Position numbers and translations under genes: made by a program
Notes under the pieces: generated by a model
What the model was told of the DNA's origin: nothing
Seen by the model: only the letters and a program-made list of their open reading frames with translations
The model's database searches: none
Source of the DNA: Paraburkholderia translucens
GTDB lineage: Bacteria; Pseudomonadota; Gammaproteobacteria; Burkholderiales; Burkholderiaceae
NCBI RefSeq assembly: GCF_020881035.1
Contig: NZ_JAJITC010000001.1
Span: 434,001-498,000, forward strand
Direction of reading: 5' to 3'
Length of the DNA stretch: 64,000 nt
Shown here: piece by piece, positions 53,336 through 61,766 of the stretch
How the letters are laid out: each line of letters starts with the position of its first letter
Position numbering within the stretch: the first letter of the stretch is position 1

Positions 53336-53617
53336 TCACGCGTCGGCCGCGCGTCCTCCGCACGACGATCGATTGTAGCAAGCCGTAGCGTTCGCACCGC
53401 ATTGCCAGCGCAGCCATCCGATCACTGCCAGCAGCACGAGGCCCGCGCCGCCGAGCACCGGTTCGCGCCAGCCGAGCAGCGCGATGAACATGAACGCCCG
53501 CGCGCCGGCGAGCAGCGCAAAACCCACGATCGCGCTCGATAACGCGTCGATGGCGGCCGCACCGCGCATCAACGCGAGATGGATTTGTGCAGGCGAGGCA
53601 GCGGCGGGCTCGTGCAT
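53336..53617 (-). CDS. Small two-pass membrane protein
   Basis: 93 residues with two hydrophobic helices (AIDALSSAIVGFALLAGARAF and FMFIALLGW...GLVLLAVIGWL) and a Cys-containing C-terminal tail (QCGANATACYNRSSCGG). AAGGAG lies upstream of ATG 53617. It is 23 bp downstream of the SnoaL-like gene, so the two form an operon whose promoter region holds the XRE operators. Function unknown. Confidence 0.65.
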   Translation of the reverse strand: MHEPAAASPAQIHLALMRGAAAIDALSSAIVGFALLAGARAFMFIALLGWREPVLGGAGLVLLAVIGWLRWQCGANATACYNRSSCGGRAADA

Positions 53618-53640
53618 GATCGTCTCCTTGAAAAAACGCG

Positions 53641-54009
53641 TCAGGCGGCGCCGGGAGCTTCGTCGAGGAAACCGGTGACCGCTTGCAGGCGCCCATGGGC
53701 GTCCACCACGCCGAAGTCGGAGCCCTTGACGATCGCCTCGCCAGCGGGCGTCGTCAGTGCCCACGAGAACCGCAGGCGATTCGCGAAGCCGTCGACGTCG
53801 GTCGTGCGGCGAAACGTGTGATGCGGAAAACGCTCATGCACCGCCCGGATCATCGCGTCGATGCCATCGTGGCCGGCACCTGCCAGCAGCGGGTCGCGAT
53901 ACTCGGCATCGGCGCTCCACGTTGCTGCGATCAGCTCGCGACGCCGCGCGGCATCGGTTTCGTTCCAGGCATCGAAATAACGGTCGATCAGATCGGTATG
54001 CGCATTCAT
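53641..54009 (-). CDS. SnoaL/NTF2-like protein
   Basis: 122 residues with the NTF2-like fold pattern: LIDRYFDAWNETDAARRRELI, WSADAEYRDPLLAGAGHDGI, LRFSWALTTPAGEAIVKGSD and FGVVDAHGRLQAVTGFL. Such proteins are small hydratases, isomerases or binding proteins. AAGGAG precedes the ATG at 54009. Divergent from an XRE regulator, with identical operators in the shared gap, which suggests co-regulation. Substrate unknown. Confidence 0.8.
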   Translation of the reverse strand: MNAHTDLIDRYFDAWNETDAARRRELIAATWSADAEYRDPLLAGAGHDGIDAMIRAVHERFPHHTFRRTTDVDGFANRLRFSWALTTPAGEAIVKGSDFGVVDAHGRLQAVTGFLDEAPGAA

Positions 54010-54109
54010 CTCTAGCTCCTTGATTGGCTGGACTGAGCACTTCGCTCGGCATACGCATCGCATGCGGCGGGCTCGGAATGAAGATTGACCGTTCGCGTGC
54101 GGTGCGTCG

Positions 54110-54126
54110 ATTACGCGTGAGGTAAT
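54110..54126. promoter_or_regulatory. XRE operator copy 1 (ATTAC-N7-GTAAT)
   Basis: ATTAC-GCGTGAG-GTAAT, about 100 bp before the SnoaL-like start. The same arms and spacing recur at 54252-54268. Confidence 0.7.
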
Positions 54127-54251
54127 GTCCACCGAACACAGGAACCTTCAATTGACTCGGCCGGTTACAGCGAATGACCCGAAATACCCTCGACGAGGCT
54201 CGCTCGATGGCCGCTGATGACGTGGGTCTCGTCGATTGAGATGGGCGGAGC

Positions 54252-54268
54252 ATTACCTCTCAAGTAAT
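54252..54268. promoter_or_regulatory. XRE operator copy 2 (ATTAC-N7-GTAAT)
   Basis: ATTAC-CTCTCAA-GTAAT, ending 34 bp before the XRE start. Centres of the two copies are 142 bp apart. Confidence 0.7.
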
Positions 54269-54302
54269 CGATTGCTCGCGCGCTTCGACTATGATCGGTG
54301 GC

Positions 54303-55151
54303 ATGAACACACTCTCTATTGCACAAACCGCTCCGTCACCCGGGCGGATGGCCACTCGCACGGTCGGCGAGCTTCTCCGCGAATGGCGGCAGCGGCGGCG
54401 CATGAGTCAGTTGCTGCTCGCCACCGAGGCCGACATTTCGACGCGCCATCTGAGCTTCGTCGAATCGGGCCGCGCGCTGCCGAGTCGCGAAATGGTCATG
54501 CATCTCGCCGAGCGACTCGACGTGCCGCTGCGCGCGCGCAATGCCCTGCTCGTCGCGGCCGGTTATGCGCCGCTGTTTCGCGAACGTCCGCTCTCCGACC
54601 CGCAGCTCGCCGCCGCGCGCGAAGCCGTCGAACTGGTGCTCAAAGGACACGAGCCCTACCCCGCCCTGGCGATCGACAGGCACTGGACCATCGTCGCGAC
54701 CAACAATGCCCTCACGCCTCTATTGAGCGGCGCGAGTCCCGAACTGCTGCAGCCGCCGGTCAATGCGCTGCGCCTGAGTTTGCATCCGCAGGGCATTGCG
54801 GCGTCGATCATCAACTGGCATGCGTGGCGCGAGCATGCGCTGGCCCGGCTGCAAAGGCAGATCGACGTCAGCGGCGACGACACGCTGAGCGCACTGCGCG
54901 ACGAACTGGCCGCCTATCCCGCACCGCCCGATGCGGACACTACAGCGCCGGACGATGCAAGCCTCAGCCAGATCGCCGTGCCGTTGAGACTGCGCACGCC
55001 GCTTGGGGTGTTGTCGTTCTTCAGCACCACGACGGTGTTCGGCACGCCAGTGGACGTTACGCTGTCGGAACTCGCAATCGAGGCATTCTTTCCGGCCGAT
55101 CCGCAAACCGCGGCGGCGCTGCGCGAGTTTGCCGAACACCAAGGCGGCTAG
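54303..55151 (+). CDS. XRE-family regulator (MmyB-like ligand domain)
   Basis: 282 residues. XRE helix-turn-helix at about 20-77 (VGELLREWRQRRRMSQLLLA, ISTRHLSFVESGRALPSREM), then an MmyB-like ligand domain (about 100-270; PALAIDRHWTIVATNNALTP, LSLHPQGIAASIINWHAW, TPLGVLSFFSTTTVFGTPVD). This family often controls one divergent oxidoreductase or SnoaL gene. ATG 54303 chosen over 54291, since the latter precedes only four residues. The twin ATTAC-N7-GTAAT sites support autoregulation and control of the divergent operon. Confidence 0.87.
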   Translation: MNTLSIAQTAPSPGRMATRTVGELLREWRQRRRMSQLLLATEADISTRHLSFVESGRALPSREMVMHLAERLDVPLRARNALLVAAGYAPLFRERPLSDPQLAAAREAVELVLKGHEPYPALAIDRHWTIVATNNALTPLLSGASPELLQPPVNALRLSLHPQGIAASIINWHAWREHALARLQRQIDVSGDDTLSALRDELAAYPAPPDADTTAPDDASLSQIAVPLRLRTPLGVLSFFSTTTVFGTPVDVTLSELAIEAFFPADPQTAAALREFAEHQGG

Positions 55152-55195
55152 CCGCTCGCGTTCTTCGTCCGCTCGACTCAACACGAACAAGCGCT

Positions 55196-55732
55196 ATGTC
55201 CGTCAACGCCGACACTCTACTCATTCGCCAACTCGGTCTCGCTGACCGGGATGCCTATTTCCAGCTCCGCCTGCGCGGGCTGAAGGCGCATCCCGCTTCA
55301 TTCGGACAAAGCTACGACGAAGCGGTGGCCAAAGGCGCCGCGCAGTATGACGCAACCTTGCAGGGTTCAGCGGCGGAAGGCACGTTCCTGCTTGGCGCCT
55401 TCGCGTCGGCGGATGCTCCGCTGATCGGCGTGGTCGGTCTGCTGCGCAACAAAGCCGACAAGGAGCGTCACAAGGCGAACGTGGTCGGCATGTATGTCGC
55501 GCACGAAGCGGCTGGCCGTGGGATCGGGCGTGCGCTACTGAGCGAGTTGTTGACGCGTGCGGCGCGCGTCGACGGCTTGCGACAGCTGCAGTTGACCGTG
55601 GGTAGCCGCAACGACGCGGCGCGCAAGCTGTATGAATCGCTCGGCTTTCGCAAATACGGGTGTGAGCCCGGCGCATTGAACGTCGATGGCGTGTTCCACG
55701 ACGAGGACCTGATGGCGCGATTCCTGTCATAA
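55196..55732 (+). CDS. GNAT-family N-acetyltransferase
   Basis: 178 residues. Acetyl-CoA motif A: VVGMYVAHEAAGRGIGRALLSEL (Q/R-x-x-G-x-G/A as RGIGRA, about 108-113), then LQLTVGSRNDAARKLYESLGF (motif B). LRLRGLKAHPASFGQSYDEA at the N-terminus is the substrate side. Its substrate (amine of a metabolite, antibiotic or protein) is unknown. 44 bp downstream of the XRE gene on the same strand, possibly co-transcribed. No strong ribosome site was seen. Confidence 0.85.
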   Translation: MSVNADTLLIRQLGLADRDAYFQLRLRGLKAHPASFGQSYDEAVAKGAAQYDATLQGSAAEGTFLLGAFASADAPLIGVVGLLRNKADKERHKANVVGMYVAHEAAGRGIGRALLSELLTRAARVDGLRQLQLTVGSRNDAARKLYESLGFRKYGCEPGALNVDGVFHDEDLMARFLS

Positions 55733-55912
55733 CGACCCGGTCCATTCTTACTGGATCCCCGGTTGATCGGCCTTTCACCTGCTCGAAACCACGAACCATG
55801 ATATGTTTTCGCGTTTCCCCGTTCTCGCCGCACTCACCTGGAACCGCGTTTCCCGCCGCCGAGCGGCGTTGATTCGCGGCTCGTGTTGGGCGGCCTGCCA
55901 GTCAATTCGTCC

Positions 55913-57136
55913 ATGTCCGATCTCTCCACTTCGCTTCCGCGCGTGCCGCGCCGTTTCGACATCAATGCGAAACCGCTCGGCGTTGCGCTCGTCCTCATCG
56001 CGCTTGGCGCTCTTTATCTGGCGCAAGCCGTCAGCGGCCGTCAGGCAGCGCTCTATGTCGTCGGCGCGCTGCTCGGCATGTCGCTTTATCACGCGGCATT
56101 CGGATTCACGTCGGCCTGGCGAGTTTTCATCGCCGACGGCCGCGGCGCAGGTCTGCGCGCACAGATGCTGATGCTTGCGCTCGGCGTGCTGCTGTTCTTT
56201 CCGGCACTCGCGGCGGGCACGCTGTTCGGCCATCCAGTCACCGGGCTCGTCGCGCCGGCCGGCACGTCCGTGCTCGTCGGGGCGTTCATGTTTGGCATCG
56301 GGATGCAGTTGGGCGGCGGCTGCGCGTCGGGCACGCTGTACACGGTGGGCGGCGGCAGTACCCGCATGCTGGTCACGCTCGCCGCGTTCATCGTCGGTTC
56401 GGTGGTCGCTACCGCGCATATGCCGTTCTGGAGCGCGCTGCCGTCGCTCAAGCCGCTTTCGATGGTGAAGACGCTCGGCGCGGTCTGGGCGATCGTGTTG
56501 AATCTCGTCATATTTGCCGCGATCGCCGCGCTGACCGTGCTGGTCGAACGGCGCCGCCACGGACGCCTCGTCGACGAGCCGCTGCGCCGGCCGCATGCGT
56601 CTCCATGGCTGCACGGTCCGTGGCCGCTCTTCGTCGGCGCGATCGCGCTGGTCGTGCTCAATTTCGCGACGCTCGCGCTGTCGGGCCGCCCCTGGGGGGT
56701 GACCTCGGCGTTCGCACTGTGGGGCGCGAAAATCTTCGCCGCGCTTGGCATCGACGTCGCCAGCTGGCCGTATTGGGCCACACAAGCAAACGCAGGCTCG
56801 CTCGCCGCACCGGTTACCCACGACGTCACGTCGGTGATGGACTTTGGAATCGTGCTCGGCGCGATGGCAGCCGCAGGGCTCGCCGGCCGTTACGCGCCTG
56901 TGTGGAAGGTGCCGGCGCGCTCGCTGATTGCGGCAGTGGTCGGCGGTCTGATGCTCGGGTATGGCGCGCGGCTCGCCTATGGTTGTAACATCGGCGCCTA
57001 CTTCAGCGGCATCGTGTCAGGCAGCTTGCACGGCTGGCTCTGGCTCATCGCAGCCTTCGCCGGCAACGTGATCGGCACGCGTCTGCGACCGCTGTTCGGC
57101 CTCGAAGTCGAGCGTATCCGCCCGACGGGGTGCTAA
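55913..57136 (+). CDS. YeeE/YedE-family thiosulfate/sulfur transporter
   Basis: 407 residues with about 10-12 membrane segments. The family signature with conserved cysteines is visible at LGGGCASGTLYTVGGGS (Cys137) and RLAYGCNIGAYFSGI (Cys358); in TsuA-type transporters such cysteines relay thiosulfate sulfur through the membrane. A third cysteine of TsuA was not located. ATG 55913 gives an N-terminus MSDLSTSLPRVPRRFDI. It probably imports a reduced sulfur compound; a partner TusA/YeeD gene is not adjacent. An inverted-repeat cluster lies just past its stop. Confidence 0.82.
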   Translation: MSDLSTSLPRVPRRFDINAKPLGVALVLIALGALYLAQAVSGRQAALYVVGALLGMSLYHAAFGFTSAWRVFIADGRGAGLRAQMLMLALGVLLFFPALAAGTLFGHPVTGLVAPAGTSVLVGAFMFGIGMQLGGGCASGTLYTVGGGSTRMLVTLAAFIVGSVVATAHMPFWSALPSLKPLSMVKTLGAVWAIVLNLVIFAAIAALTVLVERRRHGRLVDEPLRRPHASPWLHGPWPLFVGAIALVVLNFATLALSGRPWGVTSAFALWGAKIFAALGIDVASWPYWATQANAGSLAAPVTHDVTSVMDFGIVLGAMAAAGLAGRYAPVWKVPARSLIAAVVGGLMLGYGARLAYGCNIGAYFSGIVSGSLHGWLWLIAAFAGNVIGTRLRPLFGLEVERIRPTGC

Positions 57137-57673
57137 TCTCTGCCTCGCGGTTACAAGTCCAGCCCCAGTTTGCATAGTTTGTAACTGGGGTGGCATCTCT
57201 CCGTTACATCCCCGATCGGACCCTGCACACCTTCATGGGCGAGTATTTATTACTGCCCATATCCAGCCCTTTCTATTACCTTTCCGATTCACAGCGAATC
57301 CCACAATCGTTGACCGGTGTCGGTCCTGTGCATGCTTAATTGAGCCAAACGACCGCGCGACAAGGGTTTCAACCGATTAGAGTCGACTCTCTAAACGCTT
57401 AAGATCCGCTTGGCATCACTGATTACAATGGCGTGAAAAAGTTACCGGAAAATGTCGCATTTTTTGAGATATTTTTCCAACAGGGCATTGCTTTCTTGTT
57501 TCGGCCTTCATACAATTCGTCGCAGCTGTTACGAAATGTAACGCCTTGTATCAGAAATTGGCTGTCTGTATCAGGTCGCAACATGTAGCCGGAGGCCGCG
57601 TTTCCGGCGAGGCAGAAAAGACATAACGGCGCAAAGCCGACATAGTAATTCGGGGCTTCGGAAACAGAAAAAA
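57137..57673. other. Long AT-richer region upstream of flhD
   Basis: 537 bp without a supported gene. Just past the YeeE stop are interlocking inverted repeats (GTTACAA 57150-57156/TTGTAAC 57179-57185; CCCCAGTT 57163-57170/AACTGGGG 57183-57190). Nearer flhD are GTTAC-GAAAT-GTAAC (57528-57542) and two direct TGTATCAG repeats (57547, 57567). It resembles the long leaders that integrate signals at flhDC. Confidence 0.55.
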
Positions 57674-57994
57674 ATGGACCGTAGCAGCGAGACGCTGGAT
57701 TCAATCCGCGAGATCAACTTGTCTTACATCATGCTTGCGCAACGCATGTTGCGCGAGGACAAACCGGTCGGGATGTTTCGGCTGGGACTGTCGTCGGAAC
57801 TGGCCGACTTGCTTGCCGGGCTGTCGCTCGCGCAGATCGTCAAGCTTGCCGCGTCCGACCAGCTTTTGTGCTTTTTCCGCTTCACCGACCACTCGATGCT
57901 GTCGGCGTTGACGCAAACGACGAAGCACGCCGCAGTTGCACCGACCCATACGGCGATCCTGCTTGCAGGCCAGCCCGCCGAGCAATTTGCCTGA
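57674..57994 (+). CDS. flhD: Flagellar master regulator subunit FlhD
   Basis: 106 residues, the normal size. SIREINLSYIMLAQRMLREDK, AMFRLGLSSELADLLAGLS-like and DQLLCFFRFTDHSMLSALTQ match FlhD; the cysteine in LLCFF forms the inter-subunit disulfide in Escherichia coli. FlhD pairs with FlhC (FlhD4C2) to activate flagellar class 2 promoters and other genes. The start follows a long leader. It is followed after 14 bp by flhC. No motA/motB or chemotaxis genes are adjacent, which is unlike the primary chromosomal arrangement. Confidence 0.93.
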   Translation: MDRSSETLDSIREINLSYIMLAQRMLREDKPVGMFRLGLSSELADLLAGLSLAQIVKLAASDQLLCFFRFTDHSMLSALTQTTKHAAVAPTHTAILLAGQPAEQFA

Positions 57995-58008
57995 TCGAGG
58001 TGACTGCA

Positions 58009-58578
58009 ATGCTCAAGCGAAGCCTGACCGAAGATGCACAGGAAGTATTCCGCGCAATCGCGTTGATCGAGCTTGGCGCCCGCATGCAGGTGCTCGAAAG
58101 CGAACTGACGCTGTCGCGCGACCGCATGATCCGTTTGTATCGCGAAGTCAAAGGCGTATCGCCGCCCAAGGGCATGCTGCCGTTCTCGGCAGACTGGTAC
58201 ATGACGTGGCTCGCGAACATTCACGCGTCGCTGTTCTACAACACGTACCTGTTCCTGAAGAACGAGGCGCGCTGCTCGCATCTGGATGCGCTGACCAAGG
58301 GATATCGGCTCTACCTCGAACATTGTCAGCACAGCGAAACCGAACCGGTACTCGACCTGACGCGCGCGTGGACGCTGGTGCGTTTCTTCGACGCCGACAT
58401 CCTGCAGCTCACCAAATGCTGCCGCTGTAGCGGCAAGTTCGTCGCGCACAAGCACGACCTGCAGCACAACGTCGTGTGCGGCGCGTGCCAGCCCCCGTCG
58501 CGTGCCGGCAAGACGAAGAAGGCGGCTGCCGCCCGTCAGGAAGCGCTCAGCGGGGCGCGGGTCGCGCAGGCCGCCTGA
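58009..58578 (+). CDS. flhC: Flagellar master regulator subunit FlhC
   Basis: 189 residues. Zinc-binding cysteines are Cys137, Cys140, Cys157 and Cys160 (TKCCRCSGKF and VVCGACQPP), identical in position to Escherichia coli FlhC. The central YLFLKNEARCSHLDALTKGYRLYLEH is family-typical. A basic, low-complexity C-terminal tail (RAGKTKKAAAARQE) extends past the domain. With FlhD it binds DNA. CGAGGTG lies before the ATG. Confidence 0.93.
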   Translation: MLKRSLTEDAQEVFRAIALIELGARMQVLESELTLSRDRMIRLYREVKGVSPPKGMLPFSADWYMTWLANIHASLFYNTYLFLKNEARCSHLDALTKGYRLYLEHCQHSETEPVLDLTRAWTLVRFFDADILQLTKCCRCSGKFVAHKHDLQHNVVCGACQPPSRAGKTKKAAAARQEALSGARVAQAA

Positions 58579-58762
58579 CCGGTCGATTCGCTCGCCGCGA
58601 CACGGCGGCCAACCGATTCAATCCGAAGCTCATGGGTGTCCGCGCAGCGAACGAACTGCGCGGATTCTATTCGCCCAGGCGTCGGGCAAACGAGCAAACC
58701 GACGCGCGGCAATCTCTGGAGCGGGACCGGCGCGGCGCCGCGCCTGGGCGCCGCGAACCGCC

Positions 58763-59962
58763 TCAAGTGTAGAGAGAAACCTCCGGCAAAATCCCGCTGA
58801 GCGCGTAGCGGCCGACGTCGCGCACGCGGTAATCGAGCGGATCGTGCAGCGTGTGCACGCGTGCGTTGCGCCAGAAACGATCGAGCGCGAGCGGTGCATG
58901 AGTCGCGCGGGCGCCGCACGCGTCGAAGAGTTTTTCGCCGATGTCGAGCGCCGCCCGGTGCGCGACGATTTTCGCTTCCGAGGTCGCCAGCGCGACGCGG
59001 GCACGGGTCTCGGCATCGAGCGTTGCGCGCAATTGCCACGCGTCGTCGAGCGCGTTGGCGGCGCGCGCGGCCAGCGCTGCGGCGCTGACCGTCTGAATAT
59101 GCATTTCGCCGAAGCGCTGGATCAGGTAGGGATCGTCGGTGGCTTTGGCGACACCGGACGCAATCCACGGCCGGCCATGTTCGTGGACGTATGCGCGCGC
59201 TTCTTCGAGGCCGCCCTGCGCAATGCCGACGAACAGATTGGTCAGCACCTGTTGCGAGACCAGTGTGCGCAGGCTCGCGTGCGGCGTGTCGGGCCGCTCG
59301 AGCACTTCATGCGGCTCCACCCTGACCCGCGCGAACGACACGCTGCCGCTGTCGGTCTGCCGCTGGCCGATCGGGTTCCAGTCGTCGTGAACGGTGATGC
59401 CTTCGCGCGTGGTCGGTACGGCCGCGAACAGGGGTTTGCCGGTCGATGGGTCGTGGGCGGACACGGTCATCATCTGCGAGCCGCGCGTGCCGGAACAGAA
59501 GCCTTTCTGGCCGTCGAGCAGATAGCCGCCGTCGCTCGCCGCAGTTGCAATGAGCCGCGTGTCCAGCGGATTCACCGCATTGCCCCACCACCAACGGTGC
59601 TCGACGGTGCCGCGCAGATAACGCTCGCGTTGCCGCGGATTCCCCCACAGGTCGATGCTGACCACCTGCAGGCAGGTGAAGCCGAACAGATGCGCGAGCG
59701 CGCTGTCGACGCGTGCGAGTTCGCGCACCACGTCGAAGATCGCGGACCAGCGCTCGCCAGCGCCGCCGAATTCGCGCGGCACTGCCAGCGCCAGCAGTCC
59801 TGCGTCGGCGATCCACTGCTTCTCCTGCGCGGCGTGACCGCCTTCACGATCGCGTTGCGCCGCGCTCGCGCGCAGGGCGGCGAGCAGTGTGGTGAGATCG
59901 CGGGCGGGATGCATGTGCCGCTGCTCGCGAATGTGCTCGATGCCGTCATGCACGAAAGTCAC
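58763..59962 (-). CDS. Acyl-CoA dehydrogenase-like flavin monooxygenase (SfnB/DszC group)
   Basis: 399 residues with the acyl-CoA dehydrogenase fold: LALAVPREFGGAGERWSAIF, NPLDTRLIATAASDGGYLLDGQKGFCSGT, QTDSGSVSFARVRVEPHEVL and ALDIGEKLFDACGARAT. These stretches match the FMNH2-dependent SfnB/DszC-like group involved in organosulfur use. The N-terminus is set at GTG 59962, preceded by CAGGGGC; the long frame upstream lacks family similarity. A YeeE-type sulfur transporter is nearby on the other strand, consistent with sulfur acquisition. A reductase partner is not in the window. Confidence 0.78.
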   Translation of the reverse strand: MTFVHDGIEHIREQRHMHPARDLTTLLAALRASAAQRDREGGHAAQEKQWIADAGLLALAVPREFGGAGERWSAIFDVVRELARVDSALAHLFGFTCLQVVSIDLWGNPRQRERYLRGTVEHRWWWGNAVNPLDTRLIATAASDGGYLLDGQKGFCSGTRGSQMMTVSAHDPSTGKPLFAAVPTTREGITVHDDWNPIGQRQTDSGSVSFARVRVEPHEVLERPDTPHASLRTLVSQQVLTNLFVGIAQGGLEEARAYVHEHGRPWIASGVAKATDDPYLIQRFGEMHIQTVSAAALAARAANALDDAWQLRATLDAETRARVALATSEAKIVAHRAALDIGEKLFDACGARATHAPLALDRFWRNARVHTLHDPLDYRVRDVGRYALSGILPEVSLYT

Positions 59963-60070
59963 TTGCTTGCCCCTGGGTCGTCGTTGGCCGGATCGACGAT
60001 GATAAAGAGCGGCGCGCACAGGGTCTACCAAGCGATTTGCACAAGGAAAGCGCGAAAAAAGATTTGCAGG

Positions 60071-60106
60071 AAAAACGCCGGGCGGCGCTTGCGCGTCGCC
60101 CGGCGT
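60071..60106 (-). terminator. Rho-independent terminator of the RND efflux operon
   Basis: 10-bp stem ACGCCGGGCG/CGCCCGGCGT with a 12-base loop, followed on the minus strand by TTTTT. It lies 43 bp after the outer-membrane gene's stop. Confidence 0.85.
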
Positions 60107-60148
60107 GGGGATGAAGCTCGTGAAACGCTCGCCAGCAAGGTCAGCCAT

Positions 60149-61753
60149 TCAGCGCTTCGCCACCTGCTGTTGCGTAGAAACGGATACGGCCGCAGCCGTG
60201 GCGCCGTGAGCATCAACCGGCACCGCCGCCGCCCCCACCGTCGTCTGTCCCGCCGTCACATCGCCCCAACCGCCACCGAGCGCACGAATCAGATTCACGG
60301 TCGCGACGGCCTGCGTACCCGTCAGATGGCTCGCCTGCAATTGCGACTGCAGCACCTGCCGCTCGGCATCGATCACGTCGAGATAGCTGACCGCGCCCTC
60401 CGTGTACTGCGTGCTCGACAGATGCGCGGCGCGCTGCGACGCGCCGACTGCGTCGTTCTGCTCGCGAATCTGATCGTCGAGCAAGCGCAGATCGGCAAGG
60501 TTGTCCTCGACTTCACGGAACGCCACGAGCACCTGCTGACGATACTGCGCGACGTCCTCGTCGTACTTCGAACGCGCCTGCGCGAGATTGGCCTGGAGTT
60601 GACCGCCATGGAAAATCGGCACCGTCAGCGCAGTGCCCGCAAACGGACCGAGGATGAACGCCCGGCTCGACCACATGAACAGATTGCCGAGCGTCGCCGA
60701 TTCAAAGCCGAACGTGCCGGTGATGTCGAGCTTCGGGAAGAACGCCGACTTGGCGAGCCCGACGCGCGCATTCGCTGCCTGCATCGCGCGTTCGGCCGCC
60801 GCGATGTCCGGCCGGCGTTCGAGCAGTGCCGACGGCAGTCCCGGGGGCACGCGCACCGTCACGGGCGCAAGCGGCGCTTCCGCGAACGTGAAATCCGCGG
60901 GCGGCTTGCCGAGCAGAATCGCGAGACCATGCTCCGAGGCCGCCCGTTGCCGCGCGACGCCTACCGCATCGGCACGCGCGCTCGCGAGCTCGTTACGCGA
61001 GCGCGACAGATCCAGCTCGCTGACTTCGCCTTCCCTGAAGCGCCGCTCGACGAGCTTCAGCGAGTCCTCGCGCAATGCGACGGTGCGGCGATACAGGTCC
61101 TGGTCCGTGTCGAGCTCGCGCAACTGGAAGTAGTTCTGCGCGACATCCGCCTGCAACGACAACTGAACCGAACGGAACAGCGCTTCGCTCTGCTGCTCGT
61201 CCGAGCGCGCCGCGTTGACGTTCGAGCTGACCCGCCCGAACAGATCCGCTTCGTACGACGCACCGACCTGCGCGCGCCAGATCGTGCCCGTCGTGCCACC
61301 CGCGCTATCCGGCAGGAATTGCGACGCCGCCGAGGCGCGCTCGCGCGTCGGGCCGAAGCCCGCGTCGAACTTCGGGAACCAGTCGGACTTCGCCGCCTGC
61401 GTGACCGCGCGTGCCTGCTGCACACGGGCGGCCGCTGCCTTCAGGTCCTGGTTCGCGGCGGCGGCCTGCTCTTCGAGCGCGTCGAGCTGCGGGTCGCCGA
61501 ACACCTTCCACCATTCGCCGCGCAGCGCATCGTCGGCGGGCTGCGCCGGTTTCCACGTGCCGGTGTTTTCTACCGATGCAGCCGAACCCGTCGCCGCCGC
61601 AGGCGCTTCCTTGAACGCCGCAGGCGTCTCGACGTCGGGCCGCTTATACGCCGGCTCCACCGAACATGCGGCCAGCAGTGCGATCAGCAGACCGCTTGCG
61701 GCCGCGCGGCCCCATCCGCGCAAAGAGTCAAAGCGAGATTCAAACCGTTTCAT
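60149..61753 (-). CDS. RND efflux outer-membrane lipoprotein (NodT/OprM family)
   Basis: 534 residues. Lipoprotein signal ends in LLAAC (lipidated Cys30). The two OMF repeats are visible (about 85-290 and 300-500): NQDLKAAAARVQQARAVTQAA, LYRRTVALREDSLKLVERRF, RPDIAAAERAMQAANARVGLA, AYREVEDNLADLRLL-like and QQVLVAFREVEDNLADLRLL. A Thr/Ala-rich C-terminal tail (about 500-534) is extra. It forms the trimeric outer-membrane channel of the pump. GAGGAG precedes the ATG. 13 bp downstream of the RND gene. Confidence 0.9.
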   Translation of the reverse strand: MKRFESRFDSLRGWGRAAASGLLIALLAACSVEPAYKRPDVETPAAFKEAPAAATGSAASVENTGTWKPAQPADDALRGEWWKVFGDPQLDALEEQAAAANQDLKAAAARVQQARAVTQAAKSDWFPKFDAGFGPTRERASAASQFLPDSAGGTTGTIWRAQVGASYEADLFGRVSSNVNAARSDEQQSEALFRSVQLSLQADVAQNYFQLRELDTDQDLYRRTVALREDSLKLVERRFREGEVSELDLSRSRNELASARADAVGVARQRAASEHGLAILLGKPPADFTFAEAPLAPVTVRVPPGLPSALLERRPDIAAAERAMQAANARVGLAKSAFFPKLDITGTFGFESATLGNLFMWSSRAFILGPFAGTALTVPIFHGGQLQANLAQARSKYDEDVAQYRQQVLVAFREVEDNLADLRLLDDQIREQNDAVGASQRAAHLSSTQYTEGAVSYLDVIDAERQVLQSQLQASHLTGTQAVATVNLIRALGGGWGDVTAGQTTVGAAAVPVDAHGATAAAVSVSTQQQVAKR

Positions 61754-61766
61754 TGTTGTTTTCTCC

